Assembly (NCBI RefSeq): GCF_017753665.1
Contig: NZ_CP072524.1
Location: 2,170,001 to 2,234,000, forward strand
DNA length: 64,000 bases
Direction of reading: 5' to 3'
DNA from: Neisseria sicca
GTDB taxonomy: Bacteria; Pseudomonadota; Gammaproteobacteria; Burkholderiales; Neisseriaceae
Shown here: one piece after another, positions 1 through 7,879 of the stretch
How the letters are laid out: every line of letters begins with the position of its first letter
Numbering within the stretch: position 1 is the first letter of the stretch
Translations under genes and position numbers: made by a program
Notes under the pieces: generated by a model
What the model was told of the DNA's origin: nothing
The model's database searches: none
What the model saw: only the letters and a program-made list of their open reading frames with translations

Positions 1-219
1 AATTTCTGAATCATCCGGCAGCAAGTCGTGTATGGAACAGTTTAAAGCAGAAGACAGTTGATACAGTTTATCGACCGTTATGTTGACCTCCCCCCTTTCT
101 ATTCTACCCATATAGCTTCTGTCTATATCGGCAAGTAAGGCTAAGTTTTCTTGGTTGATATTGGACTGTTTGCGGATTTCTCGGATTTTTACACCTATCA
201 ATATACTGATTTTACTCAT
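1..219 (-). CDS. XRE-family helix-turn-helix regulator (partial, C-terminus beyond window)
   Basis: Read from the reverse strand starting at the ATG at 219-217, this gives 73 residues (MSKISILIGVKIREIRKQS...) with no stop before the window edge. It is a lambda-repressor-like HTH: recognition region around NINQENLALLADIDRSYMGR, then IERGEVNITVDKLYQLSSAL and a short tail. Small single-domain XRE proteins of this shape are phage-type, restriction-modification controller or autoregulatory repressors; the partner gene lies outside the window. It is divergent from the PH-domain gene. A perfect 9-bp inverted repeat lies directly against its start codon (220-241), a likely operator or 5' hairpin. The HTH identity is clear; the biological role is not. 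Confidence 0.85.
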   Translation of the reverse strand, partial: MSKISILIGVKIREIRKQSNINQENLALLADIDRSYMGRIERGEVNITVDKLYQLSSALNCSIHDLLPDDSEI

Positions 220-241
220 GAGATTTGTCTTCACAAATCTC
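220..241. promoter_or_regulatory. Perfect inverted repeat abutting the XRE start codon (candidate operator or leader hairpin)
   Basis: GAGATTTGT-CTTC-ACAAATCTC is a perfect 9-bp inverted repeat with a 4-nt spacer, ending one base before the regulator's ATG. In the regulator's mRNA it would form a hairpin with GAAG, its only Shine-Dalgarno-like string, in the loop. It could be a DNA operator for autorepression or an RNA structure controlling translation. The structure is seen directly; the function is inferred. Confidence 0.5.
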
Positions 242-254
242 AAAATATCCAATT

Positions 255-287
255 TTGACGTTTATTTATCCACGGATTATAATCCGT
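255..287 (+). promoter_or_regulatory. Sigma70-type promoter with palindromic -10, upstream of the PH-domain gene
   Basis: TTGACG (255-260), a 17-bp spacer and TATAAT (278-283) make a near-consensus promoter ahead of the ATG at 321. The -10 lies inside the 16-bp palindrome ACGGATTATAATCCGT (272-287), so TATAAT can be read on both strands. The palindrome could drive the divergent regulator as well, or be bound by a regulator. Confidence 0.6.
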
Positions 288-320
288 ATTTTAGGAAATA
301 CATAATGTGGAGAACGTCAA

Positions 321-776
321 ATGGCAAGTTATATTGAAAGCTCTTTAGGGCGGAGTGAACGTATCGTTTATAAAGCGCAAGTATCGTGGCTGTCCCAATT
401 CTGGGGGATTGTTTTTGGTATTCTGCTGTTGATGTGGGTAATCGGTATCGTATTGATAGTGTCCGCGGTATTGAATGTAATGACAACCGAGCTTGCTTTA
501 ACCAACAAAAGGGTTATCGCAAAGTTTGGCTTTATCCGCCGGCAAACAATTGAGTTAAATATCAACCGCATCGAAAGTATTTCGGTAAATCAAGGTTTTT
601 GGGGCAGGATTTTCAATTATGGCTCCATAGTGGTCAGGGGGACGGGTGGCAGTCATGCTCCGATTCCTTATATCGCCCGACCGATGGAGTTCCGTCAACA
701 ATTCAATGACTTTATAGATAACGAAATTGATGTCGCCTCGAAAAATCAAATTGAAGTAAAACCGCCTGCCGTTTGA
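321..776 (+). CDS. PH-domain (bPH2-type) membrane protein
   Basis: A 151-residue protein. Residues about 22-52 form one hydrophobic hairpin (WLSQFWGIVFGILLLMWVIG then IVLIVSAVLNVM). It is followed by the typical bacterial PH segment ELALTNKRVIAKFGFIRRQT, IELNINRIESISVNQGFWGR and IFNYGSIVVRGTGGS. This matches the YdbT/YvbH-like PH family of small inner-membrane proteins whose molecular role is unknown. The start is supported by GGAG at 310-313. It is monocistronic as far as visible and ends before an inverted DUS. Family is secure, function unassigned. Confidence 0.85.
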   Translation: MASYIESSLGRSERIVYKAQVSWLSQFWGIVFGILLLMWVIGIVLIVSAVLNVMTTELALTNKRVIAKFGFIRRQTIELNINRIESISVNQGFWGRIFNYGSIVVRGTGGSHAPIPYIARPMEFRQQFNDFIDNEIDVASKNQIEVKPPAV

Positions 777-852
777 GATGGGCGGAAACGGTGTTTTTTG
801 TTTTATATAGCAAAATCATAATAAAATATTTATTTCTAGTGATTCGAATATG

Positions 853-892
853 AAAAGGTCGTCTGAAAACCTGGAAGCGGTTTTCAGACGAC
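853..892. terminator. Inverted DUS pair, its distal arm interrupted by IS1655
   Basis: AAAAGGTCGTCTGAAAACC is followed after a short loop by GGTTTTCAGACGAC, then IS1655 begins. Neisserial inverted DUS pairs behind genes act as factor-independent terminators. Here the insertion separated the last CTTTT, which reappears at 1976, beyond the element. Confidence 0.6.
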
Positions 893-1972
893 CTTGGATT
901 CGGATTTCAAGTGCAACACTATGGTACCAGTGGTTGGAACAGATTCAAGAATAAAACACTTGGCGTTTCGTAGCCAAGTGTTTTTCTTGGCCGGTGGTTC
1001 AATTCATCTTGAACCCTGCGTATCTCCCGATTGCTGATGTTTCGGAAATCGGTTTGTTTGGGGAAATATTGGCGGATGAGTCCGTTGGTGTTCTCATTCA
1101 GCCCTTTCTCCCAAGAATGGTAGGGGCGGCAAAAATAGGTTTTCGCCTTCAATGCTTCGGCTATTTTGGTGTGTTGATAGAACTCTTTGCCGTTATCCAT
1201 AGTGATGGTGTGCACTCTGGCTTTATGTGCCTTTAATGCCCTAACGGCTGCCAGAGCAGTGTCTTCGGCTTTGAGGCTATCCAATTTGCAGACGATGGTG
1301 TAGCGGGTAACGCGTTCGACCAAGGTCAGTAATGCGCTTTTCTGTCCTTTGCCGATGATGGTGTCGGCTTCCCAATCGCCGATGCGGGTTTTCTGGTCGA
1401 CGATAGCGGGTCGGTTTTCTATGCCGACGCGGTTGGGCACTTTGCCTCTGGTCCATGTGCTGCCGTAGCGTTTGCGGTAGGGTTTGCTGCATATTCTGAG
1501 GTGTTGCCACAACGTGCCGCCGTTGCTTTTGTCTTGGCGAAGGTAGCGGTAAATGGTGCTGTGGTGGAGCGTGATTTGGTGGTGTTTGCGCAGGTAGGCG
1601 CATACTTGTTCAGGACTGAGTTTGCGGCGGATAAGGGTGTCGATGTGTTGAATCCGCTGCGAATCGAGCTTATAGAGTTGTCGCTTACGCTGTTTGATAG
1701 TCTGGCTTTGCCGCTGGGCTTTTTCGGCGCTGTATTGTTGCCCTTGTAAGCAGTGCCGCTTGATTTCTCGGCTGATGGTGCTTTTGTGGCGGTTAAGCTG
1801 TTTGGCGATTTCGGCGATGGTGCAGTGGCGGGACAGGTATTGGATGTGGCATCGTTCGTCTTGGGTCAGTTGCGTGTAGCTCATGGCAATCTTTCTTGCA
1901 GGAAAGGCCGTATGCTACCGCATACTGGCCTTTTTCTGTTAGGGAAAGTTGCACTTCAAATGCGAATCCGCC
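893..1972 (-). mobile_element. IS1655 (IS30 family), copy 1
   Basis: Exactly 1080 bp between CTTGGATTCGG at the tnp 3' end and GAATCCGCC at the 5' end, flanked by a 3-bp direct repeat GAC (890-892 and 1973-1975). The ends are imperfect inverted repeats of about 25 bp. Inside the 5' end a hairpin (GGCCAGTATGC / GCATACGGCC), followed by T-rich sequence on one strand, precedes the transposase, probably shielding it from outside transcription. Removing the element and one GAC restores an intact DUS on the reverse strand, so the target was a DUS. Confidence 0.95.
919..1884 (-). CDS. IS1655 transposase (IS30 family), copy 1
   Basis: A 321-residue, full-length, uninterrupted transposase. The N-terminal HTH (LTQDERCHIQYLSRHCTIAE, then KQLNRHKSTISREIKRH) binds the element ends. 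The C-terminal DDE integrase core includes GDWEADTIIGKGQKSALLTL, TMDNGKEF and NENTNGLIRQYFP. It belongs to the KRHCLQGQQ sequence lineage shared with copy 4. Expected to be active unless silenced. Confidence 0.95.
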   Translation of the reverse strand: MSYTQLTQDERCHIQYLSRHCTIAEIAKQLNRHKSTISREIKRHCLQGQQYSAEKAQRQSQTIKQRKRQLYKLDSQRIQHIDTLIRRKLSPEQVCAYLRKHHQITLHHSTIYRYLRQDKSNGGTLWQHLRICSKPYRKRYGSTWTRGKVPNRVGIENRPAIVDQKTRIGDWEADTIIGKGQKSALLTLVERVTRYTIVCKLDSLKAEDTALAAVRALKAHKARVHTITMDNGKEFYQHTKIAEALKAKTYFCRPYHSWEKGLNENTNGLIRQYFPKQTDFRNISNREIRRVQDELNHRPRKTLGYETPSVLFLNLFQPLVP

Positions 1973-2006
1973 GACCTTTTGATGTATTTTTTCCGAAAGG
2001 AAGAAA

Positions 2007-2282
2007 TCAGCGTTTTTTCTTGGCGTTTTTCTTTTCGGCGGTGGCAAGGCGCATGGCGACGAATTCGACCATCAGCTCTTTTTTTGTCCAGAAGAAGTTT
2101 TTCATTTTTTCCAGAGAATAGATTTTGCGCACCATCATGGGCAGGCCGGCATGGATGATGGCGGCGACTTCGCCGTTGCGGGTTTCGTCCGCCATGGCGG
2201 TTTTGAGGTCGGTATTGTTGGCGGCGAGGTAGTCGCCGATTTGTTTTTGAACGCTGGTGCTGATTTCAAATTGCTTAATCAT
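2007..2282 (-). CDS. Conserved small cytoplasmic protein of unknown function
   Basis: A 91-residue protein, MIKQFEISTSVQKQIGDYLA then ANNTDLKTAMADETRNGEVA, with a strongly basic lysine-rich tail ending KKNAKKKR. No signal peptide or membrane segment. GGAAAG upstream of the ATG supports the start. Codon use and the clean ORF suggest a real gene, probably restricted to Neisseriaceae. I recognise no domain. It ends about 35 bp from IS1655 copy 1, so its terminator region is displaced. Confidence 0.6.
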   Translation of the reverse strand: MIKQFEISTSVQKQIGDYLAANNTDLKTAMADETRNGEVAAIIHAGLPMMVRKIYSLEKMKNFFWTKKELMVEFVAMRLATAEKKNAKKKR

Positions 2283-2505
2283 GTTTTCTTTCCGTTTTGT
2301 GTTTGTTCCGCGAGGTCTGGCGGCTATTAGTTTTAATTACATGCGCATTTTAACAAAATTTAATCTTATTGCATATCAACTGTGCGAAATTATGACGTAA
2401 TTTACAATTTTTCGAGCGTAAAACAGACAGTCGTTGATATAAAGAAAACAGCCGCCGCGGTTTGGCGGGTAAAATATGCGTTTTCGAGCATGAGGTCGTC
2501 TGAAA

Positions 2506-2931
2506 ATGTATTTGTGGTTTAAGCTCTTGCATGTGTTTTTTGTGATTTCGTGGTTTGCCGGACTGTTTTATTTGCCGCGGATTTTTGTGAATCTGGCGCA
2601 GGTCGAAGCGGCGGAGCAGCCGGTGGAATATGAGCGGCTCTCGGCGATGTCGCGGCGGCTGTATAAGTTTATGTCGCCGTTGGGGTTCGGGACGCTGGTG
2701 TTCGGCATTTTGATTCCGTTTGTTACGGGCTGGTGGGGGCAGGGCTGGCTGCATGTGAAGCTGTTGATGGGCTTGCTGCTTCTGGCTTATCAATTTTATT
2801 GCGGCGCGCTGCTTCGCGGTTTTGAGGAAAAACGCAATGCGCATTCGCACAAGTGGTACAGGGTGTTTAACGAAGTGCCTGTATTGATGATGATCGTCGC
2901 TTTGTATATGGTGGTGTTCAAACCGTTTTGA
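2506..2931 (+). CDS. hemJ: HemJ-type protoporphyrinogen IX oxidase (UPF0093/CopD-like)
   Basis: A 141-residue integral membrane protein with four hydrophobic segments. It has the family signature near the N-terminus, WFKLLHVFFVISWFAGLFYL PR (split), and the conserved C-terminal HSHKWYRVFNEVPV, with histidines that bind haem in this family. HemJ oxidises protoporphyrinogen IX to protoporphyrin IX in haem synthesis where HemG/HemY is lacking. The only Shine-Dalgarno candidate is GAGG, which is part of a DUS immediately upstream (2492-2505). The CYTH gene follows 63 bp downstream on the same strand and may be co-transcribed. Confidence 0.85.
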   Translation: MYLWFKLLHVFFVISWFAGLFYLPRIFVNLAQVEAAEQPVEYERLSAMSRRLYKFMSPLGFGTLVFGILIPFVTGWWGQGWLHVKLLMGLLLLAYQFYCGALLRGFEEKRNAHSHKWYRVFNEVPVLMMIVALYMVVFKPF

Positions 2932-2994
2932 TGTGTTTGCGAAACTGGCAAAACCTGTTTTCAGACAACCTTCTTTTATATTGGAATCAAACAG

Positions 2995-3459
2995 ATGACT
3001 ATTGAAATCGAACGCCGCTTCCTGTTGAAAAACGATGACTGGAAGCGCGAAGCCTCTGCGCCACAGGTGTTGCAACAGGGCTATTTGAGTGTGGAAAAAG
3101 AGCGCACCATCCGCGTGCGCATTATTGACGACAAGGCTTGGCTGACTTTGAAAGGCTATATTTCAGATGTCAGCCGCAGCGAGTTTGAATACGAAATTCC
3201 TTTGGCGCACGCGCAGCAGATGATGGAGACGATGTGTCCGTTTAAGATGGAAAAACACCGTTATCGGGTGGAATTTAAGGGCTTTGTGTTTGAAATCGAC
3301 GAGTATTTCGGCGATAACGCGCCTTTGGTCGTGGCGGAGGTCGAGCTGCCTGCGGAAGATGCGCCGTTTGAAAAACCGGACTGGCTGGGCGCGGAGATTA
3401 CGTCGGAAGGAAAATTTACCAATGCGTATTTGAGCAAGCATCCTTATTCAACTTGGTAG
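2995..3459 (+). CDS. CYTH-domain protein, probable inorganic triphosphatase
   Basis: A 154-residue protein opening with the diagnostic ExExK motif (EIERRFLLK) of the CYTH/triphosphate tunnel metalloenzymes. Further family landmarks are RTIRVRI, AWLTLKG, FEYEIP, HRYRVEFKG, FEIDEYFG and LVVAEVELP. Bacterial single-domain members of this length hydrolyse inorganic tripolyphosphate with divalent metal. The length is complete for the class. Located downstream of hemJ, with no obvious functional link. Confidence 0.85.
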   Translation: MTIEIERRFLLKNDDWKREASAPQVLQQGYLSVEKERTIRVRIIDDKAWLTLKGYISDVSRSEFEYEIPLAHAQQMMETMCPFKMEKHRYRVEFKGFVFEIDEYFGDNAPLVVAEVELPAEDAPFEKPDWLGAEITSEGKFTNAYLSKHPYSTW

Positions 3460-3502
3460 GCGGGTTGAGGAATAACGGCGCCGCCGATACTGGAGGCGGA
3501 TT

Positions 3503-3593
3503 GTAGCGTGGGCTTTGCCTGTGGAAAAAGGCTTGGGCGATTGCCCGATTCAGGATTTTGATCGGCAGACTCGCGGGCGAAGCCCACGCTACG
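3503..3593. repeat. GTAGCGTGGGC...GCCCACGCTAC hairpin repeat
   Basis: A 91-bp unit bounded by GTAGCGTGGGCTTTGCC and GGGCGAAGCCCACGCTAC, which are inverted copies. The same bounded hairpin recurs in at least six other intergenic places in the window (near 7670, 9292, 19497, 19862, 21327, 32953 and 42587). No coding content. Confidence 0.75.
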
Positions 3594-3635
3594 GCTGGCT
3601 TAATTTAATGCGCTATATCGGCTTGTTTGGTAATC

Positions 3636-3676
3636 AAAAGGTCGTCTGAAAACGTATCTTCAGACGACCTTTTGAC
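3636..3676. terminator. Inverted DUS terminator between convergent CYTH gene and mltA
   Basis: AAAAGGTCGTCTGAAAACG and TTCAGACGACCTTTT pair around a short loop, with T-rich sequence following on both strands. It serves both convergent genes. Confidence 0.75.
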
Positions 3677-3689
3677 TTTTTAGCCGATT

Positions 3690-5012
3690 TTAAGGCTGAT
3701 AGCCGGGTTTCATGCCGTTGGGCAGGAGTTGCCAGACGTAGCCTGTGGTTTTCATTTTGCCTGCGACTTCGCCTGCTTCGTCGCCGTAACCCCAGAAGTA
3801 GTCGACGCGGACTGCGCCTTTAATCGCGCTGCCTGTGTCTTGCGCCATGATGAGGCGGTTGAGGGCTTTTTTGGTGGTCGGATGGGCGGTGGCGACAAAC
3901 AACGGTGCGCCTAAGGTGATGTAGTGGCGGTCGATGGCACCTGCGTATTCACCCAAGAGAGGCGTGCCCAATGCGCCGACCGGACCGGCTTCACTGCTGC
4001 CGGTCAGTTCGCGGAAGAAGACGTAGCTGGGGTTTTGTCCCAAGACTTCGGCGAGGCGGCTGGGGTTTTGCTTCATGTAGGCTTTGATGCCCTGCATGCT
4101 GGTTTGCGCGAGGGGGAGGTAGCCTTTGTCTGCCATGTAGCGTCCGATGGAGACGTAGGGGTGTTCGTTTTTGTCGGCGAATCCGACGCGGATGTATTTG
4201 CCGGACGGGGTTTTCAGACGACCCGAACCTTGGATGTGCATGAAGAAGAGTTCGACGGGGTCTTCTGCGTAACCGAGGATGGGGGCTTTGCCGTTGAGCG
4301 CGCCGCCGTTGATTTGGTTGCGGGTGTAATAAGGAACGAAGCGGCTGCCTTCAAATCTGCCTTTGAGGGCGGTGCTGCGGGCGGTAATGGGGAATTGGGA
4401 CAGGTCGGCGGTGTGTGTGCCGCTGTTGTCGATGACGCCGCTGTTGGCACCGGTTTGGCGGATGCGGACGGTGGCTTTGCTGCTTCTTAAATTGGCGGAC
4501 AGGGGGACGGAAACGAAGTCGTTGGGGATGCCGTAGATGGGGAAGCGGGCCTTGCTTGTGGCTTTGTCATCGCCGAGCAGGACGGGCTCGTAGTAGCCGG
4601 TGATGGTGCCGGCGGGGTTGCCGTTGTTGCTGACCTGCCAAGGGGTGAAATAGCGTTCGAAGAAATGCTTGGCTTGGAAATGGTGGACGGGCGTCTGCAT
4701 GGCTTGGGCGCACACGTCTTGCCAGCCTGCGCGGTTTTTGAGTTTTTCGCAGCCTAAGCGGAAGGATTGGAGGCTTTTGGCGAAGTGTTGGGTGCTCCAG
4801 TGCGGCAGTTCTTGGTGGGACACGACGGTGTAGGTCGCGCCGCCGCCGCTGACGGTGGTGCCTGCGGGGTCGGGCGTGCCGGTGGGGCGGTCGGGGCCTT
4901 TGACGGTGGTGGTGTCGACTTCGGGGAGGTTTTTGATGCGTTTGCTCGGGCAGGCGGAGAGGACGGCTGCGGCGATGGTGAGGAGTGTGATGCGGTATAG
5001 GTGTTTTTTCAT
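3690..5012 (-). CDS. mltA: Membrane-bound lytic murein transglycosylase A (MltA / GNA33-type lipoprotein)
   Basis: A 440-residue lipoprotein. The signal peptide ends at the lipobox (TIAAAVLSAC), and a low-complexity proline/threonine linker follows (TVKGPDRPTGTPDPAG). The MltA domain occupies about residues 120-330 (GTITGYYEPVLLGD, RFPIYGIPNDFVSVP, LGYAEDPVELFFMHIQGSGR). The C-terminal 3D domain carries IMAQDTGSAIKGAVRVDYFW and the essential aspartates. It cleaves peptidoglycan glycan strands to 1,6-anhydromuropeptides during growth and daughter-cell separation. Length and domain order match neisserial GNA33. It has its own upstream region and is not in an operon. Confidence 0.95.
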   Translation of the reverse strand: MKKHLYRITLLTIAAAVLSACPSKRIKNLPEVDTTTVKGPDRPTGTPDPAGTTVSGGGATYTVVSHQELPHWSTQHFAKSLQSFRLGCEKLKNRAGWQDVCAQAMQTPVHHFQAKHFFERYFTPWQVSNNGNPAGTITGYYEPVLLGDDKATSKARFPIYGIPNDFVSVPLSANLRSSKATVRIRQTGANSGVIDNSGTHTADLSQFPITARSTALKGRFEGSRFVPYYTRNQINGGALNGKAPILGYAEDPVELFFMHIQGSGRLKTPSGKYIRVGFADKNEHPYVSIGRYMADKGYLPLAQTSMQGIKAYMKQNPSRLAEVLGQNPSYVFFRELTGSSEAGPVGALGTPLLGEYAGAIDRHYITLGAPLFVATAHPTTKKALNRLIMAQDTGSAIKGAVRVDYFWGYGDEAGEVAGKMKTTGYVWQLLPNGMKPGYQP

Positions 5013-5509
5013 AATGCTGTCTTAAAGGTCGTCTGAAATCGGGTGGATGGGAACGTGGTTTGCAGACGGGATATTGGTTCGTTTATTCAAGAGCTTGGGA
5101 TTCTAACACAGTTTTTCCGCCTGCTTCGGCTCAAGGCGTGAGGTCGTCTGAACGCGGATGGGGCGGGTTTTCAGACGACTTTGTATGTTGTGGCGGATAT
5201 TGTTTAAGGGCGGGAATATATTTTGACTGCCGTATCGGCTGTTGGGAGACGGGCTGGAAAAGTACGTTTGTCCGATACTTTCGTCATTTCCTTGTTAACA
5301 TTCGTAACGGTGTTTATTACTTAAAAATAAAAATTATTTGCATTTGTTTAATTATCGGTTTATAAATATTTAGGCATAAGGTCGTCTGAATTTTCTTGGA
5401 GAGGATTTATTGCAGCCGAATAGAATAGATAAGGCGGCGGGTGAAACGGCTTGGGTAAAAGAATAAATGGTTTAGTTTTGGATATTTAGTTTTAAGGTTT
5501 GTTTTATAT
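5013..5509. other. Divergent intergenic region between mltA and efeU, no gene seen
   Basis: About 500 bp. It holds DUS copies (5032, 5142 and an inverted partial near 5170) and a strongly AT-rich tract at 5310-5365 (TTACTTAAAAATAAAAATTATTTGC and following, in shortened form) that is the best place for the efeU promoter. Such A/T runs could include a Fur site, expected for efe genes, but I see no convincing 19-bp Fur palindrome. Confidence 0.4.
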
Positions 5510-6346
5510 ATGTTGATTGCTTTTCTGATTATGTTGCGCGAGGGTATCGAGGCGGCTTTGATCGTCGGTATCGTCGCGGGTTTTTTGAAACAGTCGGGAC
5601 ATTCGCGGCTGATGCCTAAGGTGTGGCTGGGCGTGGCTTTGGCTGCGCTGATGTGTTTGGGCATCGGATACGGCATCCATTCGGCAACGGGCGAGATTCC
5701 GCAGAAGGAGCAGGAATTTGTGGTTGGCGTTATCGGTTTGGTGGCGGTGGCGATGCTGACTTATATGATTTTATGGATGAAAAAAGCCGCCCGTTCGATG
5801 AAGCAGCAGCTTCAGGATTCGGTTCAGACCGCCTTAAACCGCGGCAACGGTCAAGGCTGGGCTTTGGTCGGCATGGCTTTTCTGGCTGTGGCGCGCGAGG
5901 GGCTGGAGAGTGTGTTTTTCCTCTTGGCGGTGTTTCAGCAGAGTCCGACTTGGTCTATGCCCGTCGGCGCGGTATTGGGGCTGCTGGCAGCAGTGGTCAT
6001 CGGCGCGCTGATTTATCAGGGCGGTATGCGTCTGAATCTGGCGAAGTTTTTCCGCTGGACGGGCGCGTTTTTGATTGTGGTGGCCGCCGGCTTGGTGGCC
6101 GGTTCGCTGCGCGCGCTGCATGAGGCGGGCGTGTGGAACCACCTACAAGAGGTGGTGTTTGATTCTTCCAAATACCTGCATGAAGACAGCCCGCTGGGCG
6201 TGCTGCTCGGCGGCTTCTTCGGCTATACCGACCACCCGACGCAGGGCGAGGTGCTGGCGTGGCTGCTGTATTTGGTTCCAGTCATGATTTGGTTTCTGCA
6301 CGGCAGCAAGCCCGCCGCGGTGCAGAGGTCGTCTGAAAGCCATTAG
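5510..6346 (+). CDS. efeU: FTR1-family iron permease (EfeU)
   Basis: A 278-residue polytopic membrane protein with about seven transmembrane segments. Two REGxE iron-binding signatures are present, at residues about 9-13 (LREGIEAALIVGIVAGF) and about 128-132 (VAREGLESVFFLLAVFQQ), as in Ftr1/EfeU ferrous or ferric permeases. It forms the inner-membrane channel of the EfeUOB uptake system with the two genes that follow. The last codons overlap a DUS (6325-6338), giving the C-terminal RSSESH. AAGG upstream supports the start, with a slightly long spacing. Confidence 0.93.
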   Translation: MLIAFLIMLREGIEAALIVGIVAGFLKQSGHSRLMPKVWLGVALAALMCLGIGYGIHSATGEIPQKEQEFVVGVIGLVAVAMLTYMILWMKKAARSMKQQLQDSVQTALNRGNGQGWALVGMAFLAVAREGLESVFFLLAVFQQSPTWSMPVGAVLGLLAAVVIGALIYQGGMRLNLAKFFRWTGAFLIVVAAGLVAGSLRALHEAGVWNHLQEVVFDSSKYLHEDSPLGVLLGGFFGYTDHPTQGEVLAWLLYLVPVMIWFLHGSKPAAVQRSSESH

Positions 6347-6420
6347 GGACTGTCGACAGCCCCTAGTGGCGCTTAAAAATTCCGTATCTCATTCTTATCA
6401 ACATGCCAAAGAGGTTTGAA

Positions 6421-7584
6421 ATGAAAAAACTCAATATAACTGCTTTATCCGTGATGCTGGCTTTGGGTCTGACCGCGTGTCAGCCGCCCGAAGCGGAAAA
6501 ATCCGCGCCTGCCGCGTCAGGTGCATCAAGCGCGAATGCCGACGGCACCGTCAACGTCGGCGTGAACGACACCGCCTGCGAACCGATGGAACTGACCGTA
6601 CCGAGCGGACAAGTCGTGTTCAACATCAAAAACAACAGCGGTCGCAAGCTCGAATGGGAAATCCTCAAAGGCGTGATGGTGGTCGACGAGCGCGAAAACA
6701 TCGCCCCCGGACTTTCCGACAAAATGACCGTCACCCTGCTGCCGGGCGAATACGAAATGACCTGCGGCCTCTTGACCAACCCGCGCGGCAAGTTGGTGGT
6801 AACCGACAGCGGCTTTAAAGACACCGGCAACGAAGCTGATTTGGAAAAACTCGCCAAACCGCTTGCCGACTATAAAGTTTACGTCCAAGGCGAAGCCAAA
6901 GAGCTGGTTGCCAAAACCAAAGCCTTCACCGACGCCGTCAAAGCGGGCGACATCGAAAAAGCCAAATCCCTGTTTGCCGACGCCCGCACCCACTACGAAC
7001 GCATCGAGCCGATTGCCGAACTCTTCAACGAACTCGACCCCGCCATCGACGCGCGTGAAGACGACTTCAAAGACAAAACCGAAGACGCGGCCTTCACCGG
7101 CTTCCACCGCATCGAACACGCCCTTTGGGTCAAAAAAGACGTATCCGGCGTGAAAGACATTGCCGACAAACTCATGAAAGACGTTGAAGCCCTGCAAAAA
7201 GAAATCGACGCCCTCTCCTTCCCGCCGAACAAAGTCGTCGGCGGCGCGGCAGTGTTGATTGAAGAAGTTGCCGGCAGCAAAATCAGTGGCGAAGAAGACC
7301 GTTACAGCCACACCGACTTGAGCGACTTCCAAGCCAACATTGAAGGCGCGCAAAAAATCGTCGAACTCTTCCGTCCGATGATTGCCGAGAAAAACAAAGC
7401 CCTGCTCGAGAAAGTCGATGCCAACTTCAAACAAGTAACCGACATCCTCGCCAAATACAAAACCAAAGACGGCTTTGAAACCTACGACAAACTCAGCGAC
7501 GAAGACCGCAAAACCCTTCAGGCACCAATTAACGCCCTTGCCGAAGACCTGAGCCAACTGCGCGGCACACTGGGCCTCAAATAA
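6421..7584 (+). CDS. efeO: EfeO-type periplasmic iron-binding lipoprotein (cupredoxin + imelysin M75)
   Basis: 387 residues from the ATG at 6421; the in-frame ATG at 6403 is less likely because GAGG lies ahead of 6421 and the signal peptide starts there (MKKLNITALSVMLALGLTAC). The N-terminal cupredoxin-like domain spans about residues 35-125, with the conserved cysteine and methionine ligands of EfeO (GVNDTACEPMELTVP, GEYEMTCGLL). The C-terminal M75/imelysin domain spans about 140-385 with the metal-binding HXXE motif in TGFHRIEHALWV. It probably delivers iron to EfeU. The lipobox cysteine suggests membrane anchoring. Spaced 74 bp from efeU. Confidence 0.93.
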   Translation: MKKLNITALSVMLALGLTACQPPEAEKSAPAASGASSANADGTVNVGVNDTACEPMELTVPSGQVVFNIKNNSGRKLEWEILKGVMVVDERENIAPGLSDKMTVTLLPGEYEMTCGLLTNPRGKLVVTDSGFKDTGNEADLEKLAKPLADYKVYVQGEAKELVAKTKAFTDAVKAGDIEKAKSLFADARTHYERIEPIAELFNELDPAIDAREDDFKDKTEDAAFTGFHRIEHALWVKKDVSGVKDIADKLMKDVEALQKEIDALSFPPNKVVGGAAVLIEEVAGSKISGEEDRYSHTDLSDFQANIEGAQKIVELFRPMIAEKNKALLEKVDANFKQVTDILAKYKTKDGFETYDKLSDEDRKTLQAPINALAEDLSQLRGTLGLK

Positions 7585-7598
7585 ACTTGACCCGCCCG

Positions 7599-7805
7599 TT
7601 TCAGACGACCTTTTGAAGAAATACAAGGGGTCGTCTGAAAACTTATCGCTGACAGCAGTAATCGCAGTCGTAGCGTGGGCTTTGCCCACGAAAAAAACTA
7701 AAACCGCGGCACACCTTGCCACCATACCCAATACATTTCGAAACCATGTAACCCTTACTAAACGACGATTCAAAGTTTTCAGACGACCTTAAACGTCGTC
7801 TGAAC
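7599..7805. repeat. DUS cluster and hairpin repeat between efeO and efeB
   Basis: Holds TTTCAGACGACCTTTTG with an inverted partner at 7628-7643, then the short hairpin GTAGCGTGGGCTTTGCCCACG (7670-7691), then another inverted DUS pair at 7778-7804. The first pair could attenuate transcription from efeUO into efeB. Confidence 0.6.
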
Positions 7806-7879
7806 ATTCAAAACAGCCAACTGTAAACACAACACCCGCGTACATACCGCCGCCCGAATCCCCCGCAAAGGACTCCATT

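Noticed and set aside
6526..7773. 415-residue reverse-strand open frame over efeO
   Set aside because: It covers efeO exactly antisense, with valine/phenylalanine/glycine-rich low-quality sequence and no family; efeO has clear domains and a signal peptide.
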